5,594 nt of DNA from Oscillibacter sp. (GCA_022796315.1 JAAWIL010000138.1:1-5594), one strand, 5' to 3'; numbered from the stretch's first letter, positions 1 to 5,245 are shown. The notes: generated by a model from the sequence alone, not told the origin. Translations and numbers: made by a program.

Positions 1-1
1 C

Positions 2-30
2 GGATTTTTGCCTTGCAGGGCAAAAAATCC
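2..30. repeat. Imperfect hairpin at left edge
   Basis: GGATTTTTGCC (2-12) can pair with GGCAAAAAATCC (19-30) around a 6-nt loop, with one extra A in the right arm. The T and A runs lie inside the stem and no T tract follows on the plus strand, so this is not a classical plus-strand terminator. The window edge prevents judging the minus strand. Function unknown. Confidence 0.4.
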
Positions 31-216
31 ACTCGCCAATCCATACACGTCGAGATTTTAAACAGGCTCTTACGGATATCACATGCCCTTTGGGTAAAAA
101 CTCTTTCGCCGTTGGACACTCCGCCAATTTTCAAGCAAGGCCTAGGGGATTTGATTCCGTAGAGTCGGTTGCCGGCCGCCCGTCCAAAGGGAAGTCCGGA
201 AATTGCGGGAAGAGCA

Positions 217-252
217 GGCCGCCGAGGGCGGCGGCCCCTACAGGGATGTCCG
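217..252 (+). repeat. GC-rich palindromic repeat unit, copy 1
   Basis: A GCCGCC/GGCGGC stem (218-223 with 227-232) is followed directly by CCCCTACAGGG (235-245) and then ATGTCCG. The same signature, a GC hairpin followed by CCCCTACAGGG, recurs at 264-299 and near 5216-5244, so this is one member of a short dispersed non-coding repeat family. Such REP-like units are common between genes in GC-rich gut Clostridia. No function can be read from the sequence. Confidence 0.6.
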
Positions 253-263
253 GCTTTTGCGGA

Positions 264-299
264 GGGACAGGCGGCTACCAGCCGCCCCTACAGGGTCCG
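264..299 (+). repeat. GC-rich palindromic repeat unit, copy 2
   Basis: The unit reads GGGACAG (264-270), a 7-bp stem GGCGGCT/AGCCGCC (270-276 with 280-286) around ACC, then CCCCTACAGGGTCCG (285-299). Those last 15 bases are identical at 5230-5244, about 4.9 kb away, where GGGACAG also precedes them. Conserved flanks with a changed hairpin core are typical of mobile or formerly mobile palindromic repeats. Confidence 0.65.
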
Positions 300-340
300 C
301 AGGAAGCATCATGCAAATACCACCCTTTTTGAGAAAACAG

Positions 341-369
341 TTGACAACGATGGCGCGCGAGCGTATAGT
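341..369 (+). promoter_or_regulatory. SigA-type promoter of the PTS IIC gene
   Basis: TTGACA (341-346) is a perfect -35 box. A 17-nt spacer separates it from TATAGT (364-369), a 5-of-6 match to the -10 consensus. The expected start of transcription is near 376, giving a leader of about 59 nt before the ATG at 435. The last three bases of the -10 box lie inside the left arm of the 367-406 inverted repeat, so anything binding that repeat would block this promoter. Confidence 0.8.
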
Positions 370-406
370 AGTATGGACAGGTGTCTTGACACCTGTCCAT
401 ACTACT
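367..406. promoter_or_regulatory. 19-bp perfect inverted repeat overlapping the promoter (candidate operator)
   Basis: AGTAGTATGGACAGGTGTC (367-385) and its exact reverse complement (388-406) are separated only by TT. The repeat covers the end of the -10 box and the predicted start site, the classical place for a repressor operator. Each arm also contains its own smaller dyad, GACA-GG-TGTC (376-385) and GACA-CC-TGTC (388-397), so two protein dimers might bind side by side. Alternatively, the part transcribed from about 376 could fold into a short hairpin at the very 5' end of the mRNA. A second TTGACA (386-391) lies at its centre but has no good -10 partner. The regulator is not in the window. 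Confidence 0.7.
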
Positions 407-434
407 TATTTTACAAAGGAACAGGTACACTCCC

Positions 435-1541
435 ATGGAACAGTTCAACGCATTTCTCAAACGGAAAAACATCGTCTTCTCCGCCAGGCGCTACGGCATC
501 GACGCCCTGGGCGCCATGGCCCAGGGCCTCTTCTGCTCCCTGCTCATCGGCACGATTCTGAACACGGTGGGCAGCCAGTTCCAGATTGGCTTTCTCACCG
601 CCAAGCTCATCACCATCAACGATGAGGTCTATACCATCGGCGGTATGGCCTCCTTCATGAGCGGCGCGGCCATGGCCGTGGCTATCGGTTACGCCCTCCA
701 GGCGCCGCCTCTGGTGCTGTTCTCCCTGGCCACCGTGGGATACGCCTGCAACGCCCTGGGCGGGGCCGGCGGCCCTCTGGCGGTGCTGTTCGTCGCCATC
801 ATCGCCTCCGAGTTCGGCAAGGCCGTCAGCAAGGAGACCAAAGTGGACATCCTGGTGACGCCCATCGTCACCATCCTGGTGGGCATCGGCGCCGCCTGGG
901 TAATCGCGCCGCCCATCGGCGCCGCCGCCAGCGCCTTCGGCCAGCTCATTACGCGGGCCACGGAGCTCCAGCCCTTCTGGATGGGCATCCTGGTGTCGGT
1001 CCTGGTGGGCGTGGCCCTGACGCTGCCCATCTCCTCCGCCGCTATCTGCTCCGTACTGGGTCTGACGGGTCTGGCCGGCGGGGCCGCCGTGGCGGGGTGC
1101 TGCGCCCAGATGGTGGGCTTCGCCGTCATGAGCTTCCGGGAGAACCGCTGGGGCGGCCTGGTAAGTCAGGGCCTGGGCACCTCCATGCTCCAGATGCCCA
1201 ACATCGTGAAGAACCCCCGGATCTGGATTGCGCCCACCCTGGCCTCCGCCATCACCGGGCCCATCGCCACGTGCCTTTTCAAACTGGAGATGAACGGCGC
1301 GGCCATCAACTCCGGCATGGGCACCTGCGGCCTGTGCGGCCAGCTGGGCGTGTGGACCGGCTGGCTCTCCCCCAGCGAGGCGGCCCTGGCCAACGGCGCC
1401 GCCGCCCTCTCCCCCACCGCCTTTGACTGGACGGGGCTGCTGCTGGTCTCCTTCGTCCTGCCGGCCATCCTGGCTCCCCTCATCAACCTGGGCTGCCGGA
1501 AACTGGGCTGGGTGAAGGACGGCGACCTGACCCTGTCCTGA
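435..1541 (+). CDS. PTS transporter subunit IIC family membrane protein (PTS_EIIC_2 type)
   Basis: This 368-residue polytopic membrane protein resembles the stand-alone EIIC family (Pfam PTS_EIIC_2). Such proteins form the membrane channel of phosphotransferase-type uptake, which normally needs partner IIA and IIB proteins. The N-terminus (about residues 5-33, with RRYGIDALGAMAQGLF) is typical of the family as I know it. Hydrophobic Gly/Ala-rich segments follow through most of the chain, suggesting roughly eight to ten membrane helices, with polar breaks around 130-138, 233-262 and 306-315. The length is usual for the family. No IIA- or IIB-like domain with a phosphorylatable His or Cys is fused or adjacent, so the substrate and the phosphate donor are unknown. 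The ATG at 435 suits the conserved N-terminus; the RBS is weak (AAAGGA at 415-420 is far away, ACAGG at 421-425 is closer). Expression is probably controlled through the palindrome at the promoter. Confidence 0.85.
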   Translation: MEQFNAFLKRKNIVFSARRYGIDALGAMAQGLFCSLLIGTILNTVGSQFQIGFLTAKLITINDEVYTIGGMASFMSGAAMAVAIGYALQAPPLVLFSLATVGYACNALGGAGGPLAVLFVAIIASEFGKAVSKETKVDILVTPIVTILVGIGAAWVIAPPIGAAASAFGQLITRATELQPFWMGILVSVLVGVALTLPISSAAICSVLGLTGLAGGAAVAGCCAQMVGFAVMSFRENRWGGLVSQGLGTSMLQMPNIVKNPRIWIAPTLASAITGPIATCLFKLEMNGAAINSGMGTCGLCGQLGVWTGWLSPSEAALANGAAALSPTAFDWTGLLLVSFVLPAILAPLINLGCRKLGWVKDGDLTLS

Positions 1542-1603
1542 GTCCTTTTTCCCGGAAACCGGGGCATCTTTGACAAATCTGCCTCAAAAATCCCGTTCCG
1601 GTG

Positions 1604-1612
1604 TATATTTTA
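1604..1612 (+). promoter_or_regulatory. Possible -10 element for the small polar ORF
   Basis: TATATTTTA (1604-1612) is the only AT-rich -10-like element before the 1670 reading frame. A TTGACA (1570-1575) lies upstream, but the 28-nt gap is too long for a SigA promoter. The string also resembles the -10 of SigE/SigK-type sporulation promoters (CATANNNTA with the first base changed), but I see no matching -35. Assignment is weak. Confidence 0.25.
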
Positions 1613-1631
1613 GCCCAAGGCTGGCAAGAAT

Positions 1632-1667
1632 ACCTCCGTACTCAGCAGAGTGAAAGGAGGTGCCTCC
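1632..1667 (+). promoter_or_regulatory. Leader with alternative Shine-Dalgarno-masking hairpins
   Basis: ACCTCC (1632-1637) is the exact complement of GGAGGT (1656-1661), which contains the Shine-Dalgarno sequence of the small ORF. Inside this, ACTC (1640-1643) pairs with GAGT (1648-1651), giving a two-part hairpin that would hide the RBS. A second, mutually exclusive pairing, GGAG (1656-1659) with CTCC (1664-1667), would also hide it. Whether either forms is not shown by sequence alone, since GC-rich Shine-Dalgarno sequences easily find partners by chance. Confidence 0.4.
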
Positions 1668-1669
1668 AC

Positions 1670-1771
1670 ATGCAGAACGAGCGCGAGAACAACAACGAGC
1701 AGCGCAGCCAGAACCAGCGTGAAAACAAGAACGAGCAGCGCGGCCAGAACCAGAAGGAGAACCGCAAGTAA
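1670..1771 (+). CDS. 33-residue Asn/Gln/Glu/Arg-rich repeat peptide, unknown function
   Basis: A 34-codon frame opens with ATG at 1670, nine bases after a very strong Shine-Dalgarno sequence (AAAGGAGG, 1653-1660), and stops with TAA at 1769-1771, sixteen bases before a strong terminator. These framing signals make it likely that it is a real gene. The peptide has no hydrophobic or aromatic residue after the initial Met; it consists of Asn, Gln, Glu, Arg and Lys with single Ser and Gly residues. Residues 6-17 (ENNNEQRSQNQR) and 18-29 (ENKNEQRGQNQK) are two copies of a 12-residue unit, and ENRK begins a third. Such a chain should be disordered or perhaps helical, soluble, and positively charged near its end. 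Small acid-soluble spore proteins are similarly short, polar and Gln/Asn-rich, some with internal repeats, so a spore or nucleic-acid-binding role is conceivable. I see no diagnostic SASP motif and assign no function. Confidence 0.65.
   Translation: MQNERENNNEQRSQNQRENKNEQRGQNQKENRK
1685..1756 (+). repeat. Two tandem 36-bp repeats inside the small ORF
   Basis: Bases 1685-1720 and 1721-1756 are similar 36-bp units, each encoding the 12-residue EN-x-NEQR-x-QNQ-R/K motif. They share the exact run AACGAGCAGCGC and the run GCCAGAACCAG. The repeat is in frame and a partial third unit follows (1757-1768), suggesting growth of the gene by tandem duplication. Confidence 0.65.
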
Positions 1772-1786
1772 CCAGCACTCCTGATG

Positions 1787-1830
1787 AAAAAGACCGCGGA
1801 ACGGATGCTCTCCGTTCCGCGGTCTTTTTT
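1787..1830. terminator. Strong bidirectional rho-independent terminator
   Basis: A 19-nt arm made of A5 plus GACCGCGGAACGGA (1787-1805) pairs perfectly with 1811-1829 around the loop TGCTC. The right arm ends in TTTTTT (1825-1830) for the plus strand, and the left arm supplies five Ts on the minus strand. It sits between the convergent small ORF (stop at 1771) and the lysozyme gene (stop at 1844), and can end transcription from both sides. Confidence 0.9.
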
Positions 1831-1843
1831 CCTGTTCAGGGTC

Positions 1844-3517
1844 TCACTTGGGAATCAGCTGGATATTCGCGTCCACCCGGCCGCCGATGCCGGCAACGGC
1901 GCAGCTGCTGGAGAACTGCCAGTAATCCATCTGATAGTAAAACGTGGGGTACAGCTTCTCCGACTTCTCGCTCTTGTACTCCGGATACCAGTAGAGGTAT
2001 GGAGACATGGCTCCCTGGTCGTACTTCATGTAGGACACATAGTTCCCGCCATAGATCATAGGCGTGTACCCCGCCTCCTCCACCCGCTGGCAGAAAGCAA
2101 TGGCGCAGGCGGTGGCCATCTCCGGCGTGGTGCCGTAGACCCGGTAGGTGCTGTCCTTCATCTCCCAGTCATAGGCCACGGGGCCGTTGATCTCGTGCCT
2201 TTGCAGCAGGTTGATGACGAAATCCGCCTCTTCAATGGCCTCCTCCACGGTAATGGCCTGGGCGAAGAAGTACACACCGGTCTCGATCCCCGCGGCCATG
2301 GCGCCGTCGATGTTCTGGGCGTAGAACTCGTCGGCGTTGAGGGTTCCGCTGGAGGTGCCCCGGAAGCCGGCGCGCACCATGGCGAACTCCACCCCGTCAT
2401 TCCGGACGGACTCCCAGTCGATGGTCTTGTTCTCGCTGGCCCGGTTCTGGTAGGCGGACACGTCGATGCCGAAGCGGGTGTGGAAGTCGCTGCCGATGTA
2501 CTCCAGCCGGTCCCCGGCCCAGATGAAATCCCCAGGGACGAAGCGGGACCGCTGGCGGCCCTCGTAGACCGGGATCGGCTTGTTGTCATACAAAAAAGTC
2601 TCCCCGGTCCTGACGCCGGGCGTATAGACCTCTCCGGGCTGAATTCCCGGCGTCACCGGGCCCGTGGGCTCTCCGGGATTCTCCGGGTCCACCGGGGCCA
2701 CCGGGTTCTCCTCCTCCGGACCGGTGGAGAGGATCACCGGCTCCACCCCGCTGAAATTCCGGATCTCGCCGCCAACCGTCACATCCCGCAGGGTCACGCC
2801 GGCGGTGGCCCCAGGGGCCAGGATCAGGTCCCCGGAGATGTTCATATTCTCCAGCACCGCTCCGGAGGCGGCAATCATCAGCGTCCCGGACACATCCTGG
2901 CTCCGGGTGCCGGAGTCCAGCATCAGCTCCTGGATCATGCTGCCGAAGATGTTCACGATCTCCGCCCGGGTGATGGGGTCCGTGGGGCGGAAGGCCCCGC
3001 CGGCGGAGTCGTTGAGCCAGCCCCGGGCCGTCATCTCCGCCACGGCGGGCTGGGCGTAGGCCTCGATTCCCTCCGCGTCGGTGTAGGGCAGGTCCATGCT
3101 CTCCCCCTCCACCCGGAAGGCCCGGGCGATCATGGTCACCGCCTGCTGGCGGGTGATGCTGCTGCTGGGCAGGGCCCGGCCGTTGTTGCCCAGGTACACC
3201 CCGGCGGCGTTCAGCTTCAGGATCTCGCTCTGCCAGTGGTTCCCCTGGAGGTCCGTGAAGGTCTCCGCCGGAGAGACGGTCTGGAAGCGCAGGAAGCGGT
3301 CCAGAATCCCCGCGAAGGCCCCCCGGGTGATGGAGTTGTCCGGCCGGAAGGTGCCGTCCTGATACCCCTGGATGATGCCGTACTCCTGACTCCATTTGTT
3401 GATGGCCGGCTCGGCCCAGTGGCCGGCGGTGTCGGTAAAGCCCCGGGCGGGGACCAGCAGCAGCCCCGCCGCCAGCGCCGCGCCCGTCAGCCGCCTGAGA
3501 AATCGCACCTGCTTCAT
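1844..3517 (-). CDS. Secreted SLH-domain cell-wall lysozyme (glycoside hydrolase family 25)
   Basis: This 557-residue surface protein is predicted to cleave the glycan chain of peptidoglycan as a GH25 muramidase. The order is: signal peptide (about 1-26, basic start then a Leu/Ala core); SLH1 (about 27-72, ITRG), SLH2 (86-134, ITRQ) and SLH3 (144-195, ITRAE), which should bind a secondary cell-wall polymer; a short Gly-rich repeat with beta-helix character (about 210-255); a Pro/Glu linker (about 266-300); and the GH25 domain (about 348-557). GH25 signs are GIDVSAYQ with Asp352, YDWEM with Asp450 and Glu452 (the family's DxE acid pair), GVYFFAQA, and a late GGRVDAN. The ATG at 3517 is chosen because GGGAG (3526-3530) lies eight bases ahead of it. 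The GTG at 3526 overlaps that RBS and would add only Met-Ser-Asp. The gene converges on the small ORF and probably forms its own unit. Its natural role, whether wall remodelling or attack on other cells, cannot be read from the sequence. Confidence 0.9.
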   Translation of the reverse strand: MKQVRFLRRLTGAALAAGLLLVPARGFTDTAGHWAEPAINKWSQEYGIIQGYQDGTFRPDNSITRGAFAGILDRFLRFQTVSPAETFTDLQGNHWQSEILKLNAAGVYLGNNGRALPSSSITRQQAVTMIARAFRVEGESMDLPYTDAEGIEAYAQPAVAEMTARGWLNDSAGGAFRPTDPITRAEIVNIFGSMIQELMLDSGTRSQDVSGTLMIAASGAVLENMNISGDLILAPGATAGVTLRDVTVGGEIRNFSGVEPVILSTGPEEENPVAPVDPENPGEPTGPVTPGIQPGEVYTPGVRTGETFLYDNKPIPVYEGRQRSRFVPGDFIWAGDRLEYIGSDFHTRFGIDVSAYQNRASENKTIDWESVRNDGVEFAMVRAGFRGTSSGTLNADEFYAQNIDGAMAAGIETGVYFFAQAITVEEAIEEADFVINLLQRHEINGPVAYDWEMKDSTYRVYGTTPEMATACAIAFCQRVEEAGYTPMIYGGNYVSYMKYDQGAMSPYLYWYPEYKSEKSEKLYPTFYYQMDYWQFSSSCAVAGIGGRVDANIQLIPK

Positions 3518-3558
3518 ATCGCTCACTCCCTGTCAGAAAATGTCGAAGCCGTGAGCCG

Positions 3559-3592
3559 AAAAAACGCCGCAGCTCTCAAGAGCTGCGGCGTT
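3559..3592 (-). terminator. Hairpin with T tract between fliB and the lysozyme gene
   Basis: AACGCCGCAGCTC (3563-3575) pairs perfectly over 13 bp with 3580-3592 around TCAA. On the minus strand the stem runs into six Ts (3564-3559), the standard form of an intrinsic terminator. It lies 84 bases beyond the fliB stop and would end the flagellin/fliB-side transcript. A good minus-strand promoter lies upstream of it (3616-3644), so the hairpin may also sit in the lysozyme leader and act as an attenuator. Confidence 0.8.
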
Positions 3593-3615
3593 ATGTCAAT
3601 CACAGCGCTGGTGTC

Positions 3616-3644
3616 ATGATAACAGATTTTGCCGTTCCGGTCAA
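3616..3644 (-). promoter_or_regulatory. SigA-type promoter for the SLH-GH25 gene
   Basis: Reading the minus strand, TTGACC (3644-3639) is followed after exactly 17 bases by TATCAT (3621-3616), each a 5-of-6 match to consensus. Transcription would begin near 3609, leaving a leader of about 92 nt before the ATG at 3517. That leader contains the 3559-3592 hairpin. The promoter lies just after the fliB stop codon. Confidence 0.65.
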
Positions 3645-3675
3645 GACTTCCGAGCAAATTCCAGAAAAAACCGCC

Positions 3676-4911
3676 TCATTCGTCCAGCAGGATGGCCATA
3701 TGGGCCAGGGTGGCGCTGTCGTTTTGGAAAAGCTCGTCCAGCAGGTAACTCCGGTAGCTCCCACTATGGAGTATGGCCCGGCTCACCTCCACCAGGACAT
3801 GGAACAGCCGCTCCCGGCTCGCCTCCTTGGCGCAGCCGCAGACGGCGGCGCAGCGGTACAGACTGTACATACTGCACAGATTCACATAGCTCCTCCACAG
3901 GTCCTCCGGGGAGTTCAGGTCCGGCATCCGCATCCCAAACGCCATGGATACCGTGAGATTTTCAAAAAAACTCTCCGAATGACCCAGCAGCTCCTCCAGC
4001 TGTTGGGAGAGTTCCTGATAGCGCCGGGTGTTGAAGCTCATCTCGATACTGCTCTGCTCCCCATTCTGCTGCTCCCCAACAAGCAGCGAAGACCAGAGTT
4101 CCCGGAACAGCTCTCCCTGGCTGTATCTGCATGTTATGGCCGACCGCAGCAAATGGCGGTGGTTGTTTCCCAGAAACAGCTTCCGGTTTCCTTTCAGCTG
4201 ACCCAGCTCCTCCGCCACGGCCGGGTCTTTCAGCAGCGACGCGCTCTGGGCCAGCCAGAGGTCCGCCGTCTCCTCCCGCTCCCAGTCCATATTCTGGAGC
4301 CTCTGGAACAGGAATCCCAGCAGAAGCATCCGCTGGCGCAGCGTTAGGGACCGCTCCTGGAGCACGTCAATACAAAAGGACCGGATGTCCCCAAACCGGG
4401 CCTCCACCGGCGTATCCGCCGTATAGTTCCACCAGTCCTGCTTCTTCAGCGGCTCCTCCCAGAAGTTGATCCCCTCCGGGTGGTCCCACAGCAGCGCCAG
4501 AACGCCCTCGCAGGCTGGTGACAGGTAATGCTCCTGCGCAGCGGCGGAATAGTGCTTGATTCTGGGGAAGGTCCTGCACACCATGGGCAAGGCCTCCGCG
4601 CCGCACTCCACCTGGAGACCGCAGAGCCCGTCCTCCCGCTGGAGATCACAGCCGCCCTGTTCGTTCAGGACAAAGCAGGCGTACATCCCGTCATGCCCCT
4701 TCTCCCGGAGCCGGGCCACCGCCGTGGCCAGGCGGTCCTTCATCTCCTGACTCTGGGCCGCCCGCTTGATCGTGAGATAGTCCTTTTTGCTGAATTCTAT
4801 GTTCCATCCGTCGCCGCAGCAGTTGTCCTGGCAGTCTCCGGCCAGGCAGTGAAAGTCCTTGTAATAGAGGGGCATCAGTGCCGTGCGCAGCGGTACCATT
4901 TGTTTTGCCAT
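3676..4911 (-). CDS. fliB: Flagellin lysine-N-methylase FliB
   Basis: This 411-residue protein is predicted to methylate lysine side chains on flagellin. The N-terminus carries the family's cysteine motif: LYYKDFHCLAGDCQDNCC with Cys22, Cys27, Cys31 and Cys32, followed by GDGWNIEF. Further cysteines follow at about 79, 88, 97, 103, 112 (in MVCRTFPRIK) and 134 (in SPACEG). FliB proteins belong to the cysteine-rich family with YkgJ-type metal-binding clusters, and the Salmonella enzyme has been described as using an iron-sulfur cluster. The remaining 270 or so residues are mostly helical-looking and less recognisable. The length matches the roughly 400-residue Salmonella FliB. The ATG at 4911 is chosen because AAGGAG (4919-4924) lies seven bases ahead and the protein then starts close to the conserved motif. 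An upstream start at 5001 would run through a repeat element. The flagellin gene lies upstream on the same strand, which supports the assignment. Confidence 0.9.
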   Translation of the reverse strand: MAKQMVPLRTALMPLYYKDFHCLAGDCQDNCCGDGWNIEFSKKDYLTIKRAAQSQEMKDRLATAVARLREKGHDGMYACFVLNEQGGCDLQREDGLCGLQVECGAEALPMVCRTFPRIKHYSAAAQEHYLSPACEGVLALLWDHPEGINFWEEPLKKQDWWNYTADTPVEARFGDIRSFCIDVLQERSLTLRQRMLLLGFLFQRLQNMDWEREETADLWLAQSASLLKDPAVAEELGQLKGNRKLFLGNNHRHLLRSAITCRYSQGELFRELWSSLLVGEQQNGEQSSIEMSFNTRRYQELSQQLEELLGHSESFFENLTVSMAFGMRMPDLNSPEDLWRSYVNLCSMYSLYRCAAVCGCAKEASRERLFHVLVEVSRAILHSGSYRSYLLDELFQNDSATLAHMAILLDE

Positions 4912-4948
4912 TGTGTTTCTCCTTCCGGAAACTTGCGGGGTGGTCACG

Positions 4949-4997
4949 GCCCTCTCCGTCACGGCTTCGCCGTGCCACCTCTCCCAAAGGGAGAGGT
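4949..4997 (+). repeat. Two-hairpin repeat, element A
   Basis: The element reads GCCCTCTC (4949-4956), then a 6-bp hairpin CACGGC/GCCGTG (4960-4965 with 4969-4974), CCA, then a 9-bp hairpin ACCTCTCCC/GGGAGAGGT (4977-4985 with 4989-4997) around AAA. Element B has the same order in reverse orientation. I know similar CCTCTCC...GGGAGAGG units as common intergenic repeats in gut Clostridia; the exact family is not named here. Confidence 0.7.
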
Positions 4998-5020
4998 TCA
5001 AGGGGAACGCCGCTCCTGAG

Positions 5021-5046
5021 CTCCCCCTCTGGGGGAGAGGTTTTTT
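5021..5046 (+). repeat. Hybrid hairpin with T6 tract
   Basis: CTCCCCC (5021-5027) pairs with GGGGGAG (5031-5037) around TCT, followed by AGG and TTTTTT (5041-5046). The stem is nearly that of element B, while the exit GGGAGAGGT resembles element A. On the plus strand it looks like a terminator, but no plus-strand gene ends here, so a repeat fragment is the better reading. Confidence 0.5.
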
Positions 5047-5060
5047 GGGGCGGGTCCCCT

Positions 5061-5112
5061 AAGCTCCCCCTCTGGGGGAGCTGGCTGGCCGCAGGCCAGA
5101 CTGAGAGGGCTT
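5061..5112 (-). repeat. Two-hairpin repeat, element B (inverted relative to A)
   Basis: On the plus strand this shows a 9-bp hairpin AGCTCCCCC/GGGGGAGCT (5062-5070 with 5074-5082) around TCT, a 6-bp hairpin CTGGCC/GGCCAG (5085-5090 with 5094-5099) around GCA, then CTGAGAGGGCTT. Read on the minus strand it begins GCCCTCTC, the same as element A, followed by the same small-hairpin, CCA, large-hairpin order. The stems differ in sequence but keep pairing, which indicates that structure is conserved over sequence. Confidence 0.7.
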
Positions 5113-5152
5113 CCCAGCCCAAGGGCTGTCCAGATGTTGTGGGACAGCGGCG

Positions 5153-5237
5153 TGTAGGGGCGGGGCTCTGTCCCCGCCCGCCCTCCTGGGGATCGGGTGA
5201 TTCCGGGGACGGGGCGGGACAGAGCCCGCCCCCTACA
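5153..5237. repeat. Long inverted repeat ending in TGTAGGGG/CCCCTACA
   Basis: The left arm (5153-5179) and right arm (5211-5237) are each 27 bases and match as reverse complements at 23 positions, separated by 31 bases. The mismatches are two swapped CG/GC pairs. The right arm, with GGGACAG before it and CCCCTACAGGGTCCG at its end (5230-5244), belongs to the same repeat family as 264-299. The whole could be two repeat units meeting head to head. Confidence 0.75.
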
Positions 5238-5245
5238 GGGTCCGG

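Larger units (their letters stand above)
1..366. other. Intergenic region without a convincing gene
   Basis: Short open frames exist here on the plus strand (for example 90-332 and 169-561), but they run through palindromic repeats and the promoter, lack a good ribosome binding site, and give low-complexity Arg/Gly/Pro-rich translations that match no family I recognise. What can be seen is an imperfect hairpin at the left edge (2-30), two copies of a short GC-rich repeat unit (about 217-252 and 264-299), and the promoter of the downstream PTS gene. The sequence around 30-180 is less GC-rich than the rest and I could not assign it. It could be the remnant of an older element or the flank of a gene outside the window. 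Confidence 0.6.

Noticed and set aside
30..180. Possible insertion-sequence remnant at the left edge
   Set aside because: A string like GAGCCTGTTT on the minus strand (65-74) resembles some transposon ends, but there is no matching second end, target duplication or transposase fragment in view.
386..412. Second promoter from the TTGACA at the centre of the palindrome
   Set aside because: The only -10-like string, TATTTT (407-412), is 15 bases away and poor; the TTGACA is better explained as a by-product of the palindrome next to the TT centre.
2630..2710. Collagen-like Gly-Pro repeat
   Set aside because: The Pro/Gly/Glu-rich stretch is a short linker between the spacer and the GH25 domain with no regular Gly-X-Y period; the collagen-like reading appears only in the antisense frame.
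2586..3395. 269-codon minus-strand frame within the lysozyme gene, Gly/Pro/Arg-rich
   Set aside because: Alternate-frame shadow of the SLH-GH25 gene, with biased composition caused by GC-rich third positions.
1784..3619. 611-codon open frame on the plus strand opposite the lysozyme gene
   Set aside because: It mirrors the GC-rich codon pattern of the real minus-strand gene, begins inside the terminator hairpin, has no RBS, and its translation is His/Gly/Val-rich with no recognisable domain.
3616..4347. 243-codon plus-strand frame opposite fliB
   Set aside because: Antisense shadow of fliB; no RBS and no family resemblance, and its start lies in the minus-strand promoter region of the lysozyme gene.
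4912..5001. N-terminal extension of FliB from an upstream start at 5001
   Set aside because: The extra 30 residues are translated from repeat element A and lack a Shine-Dalgarno sequence, whereas the ATG at 4911 has AAGGAG at ideal distance and begins near the conserved cysteine motif.
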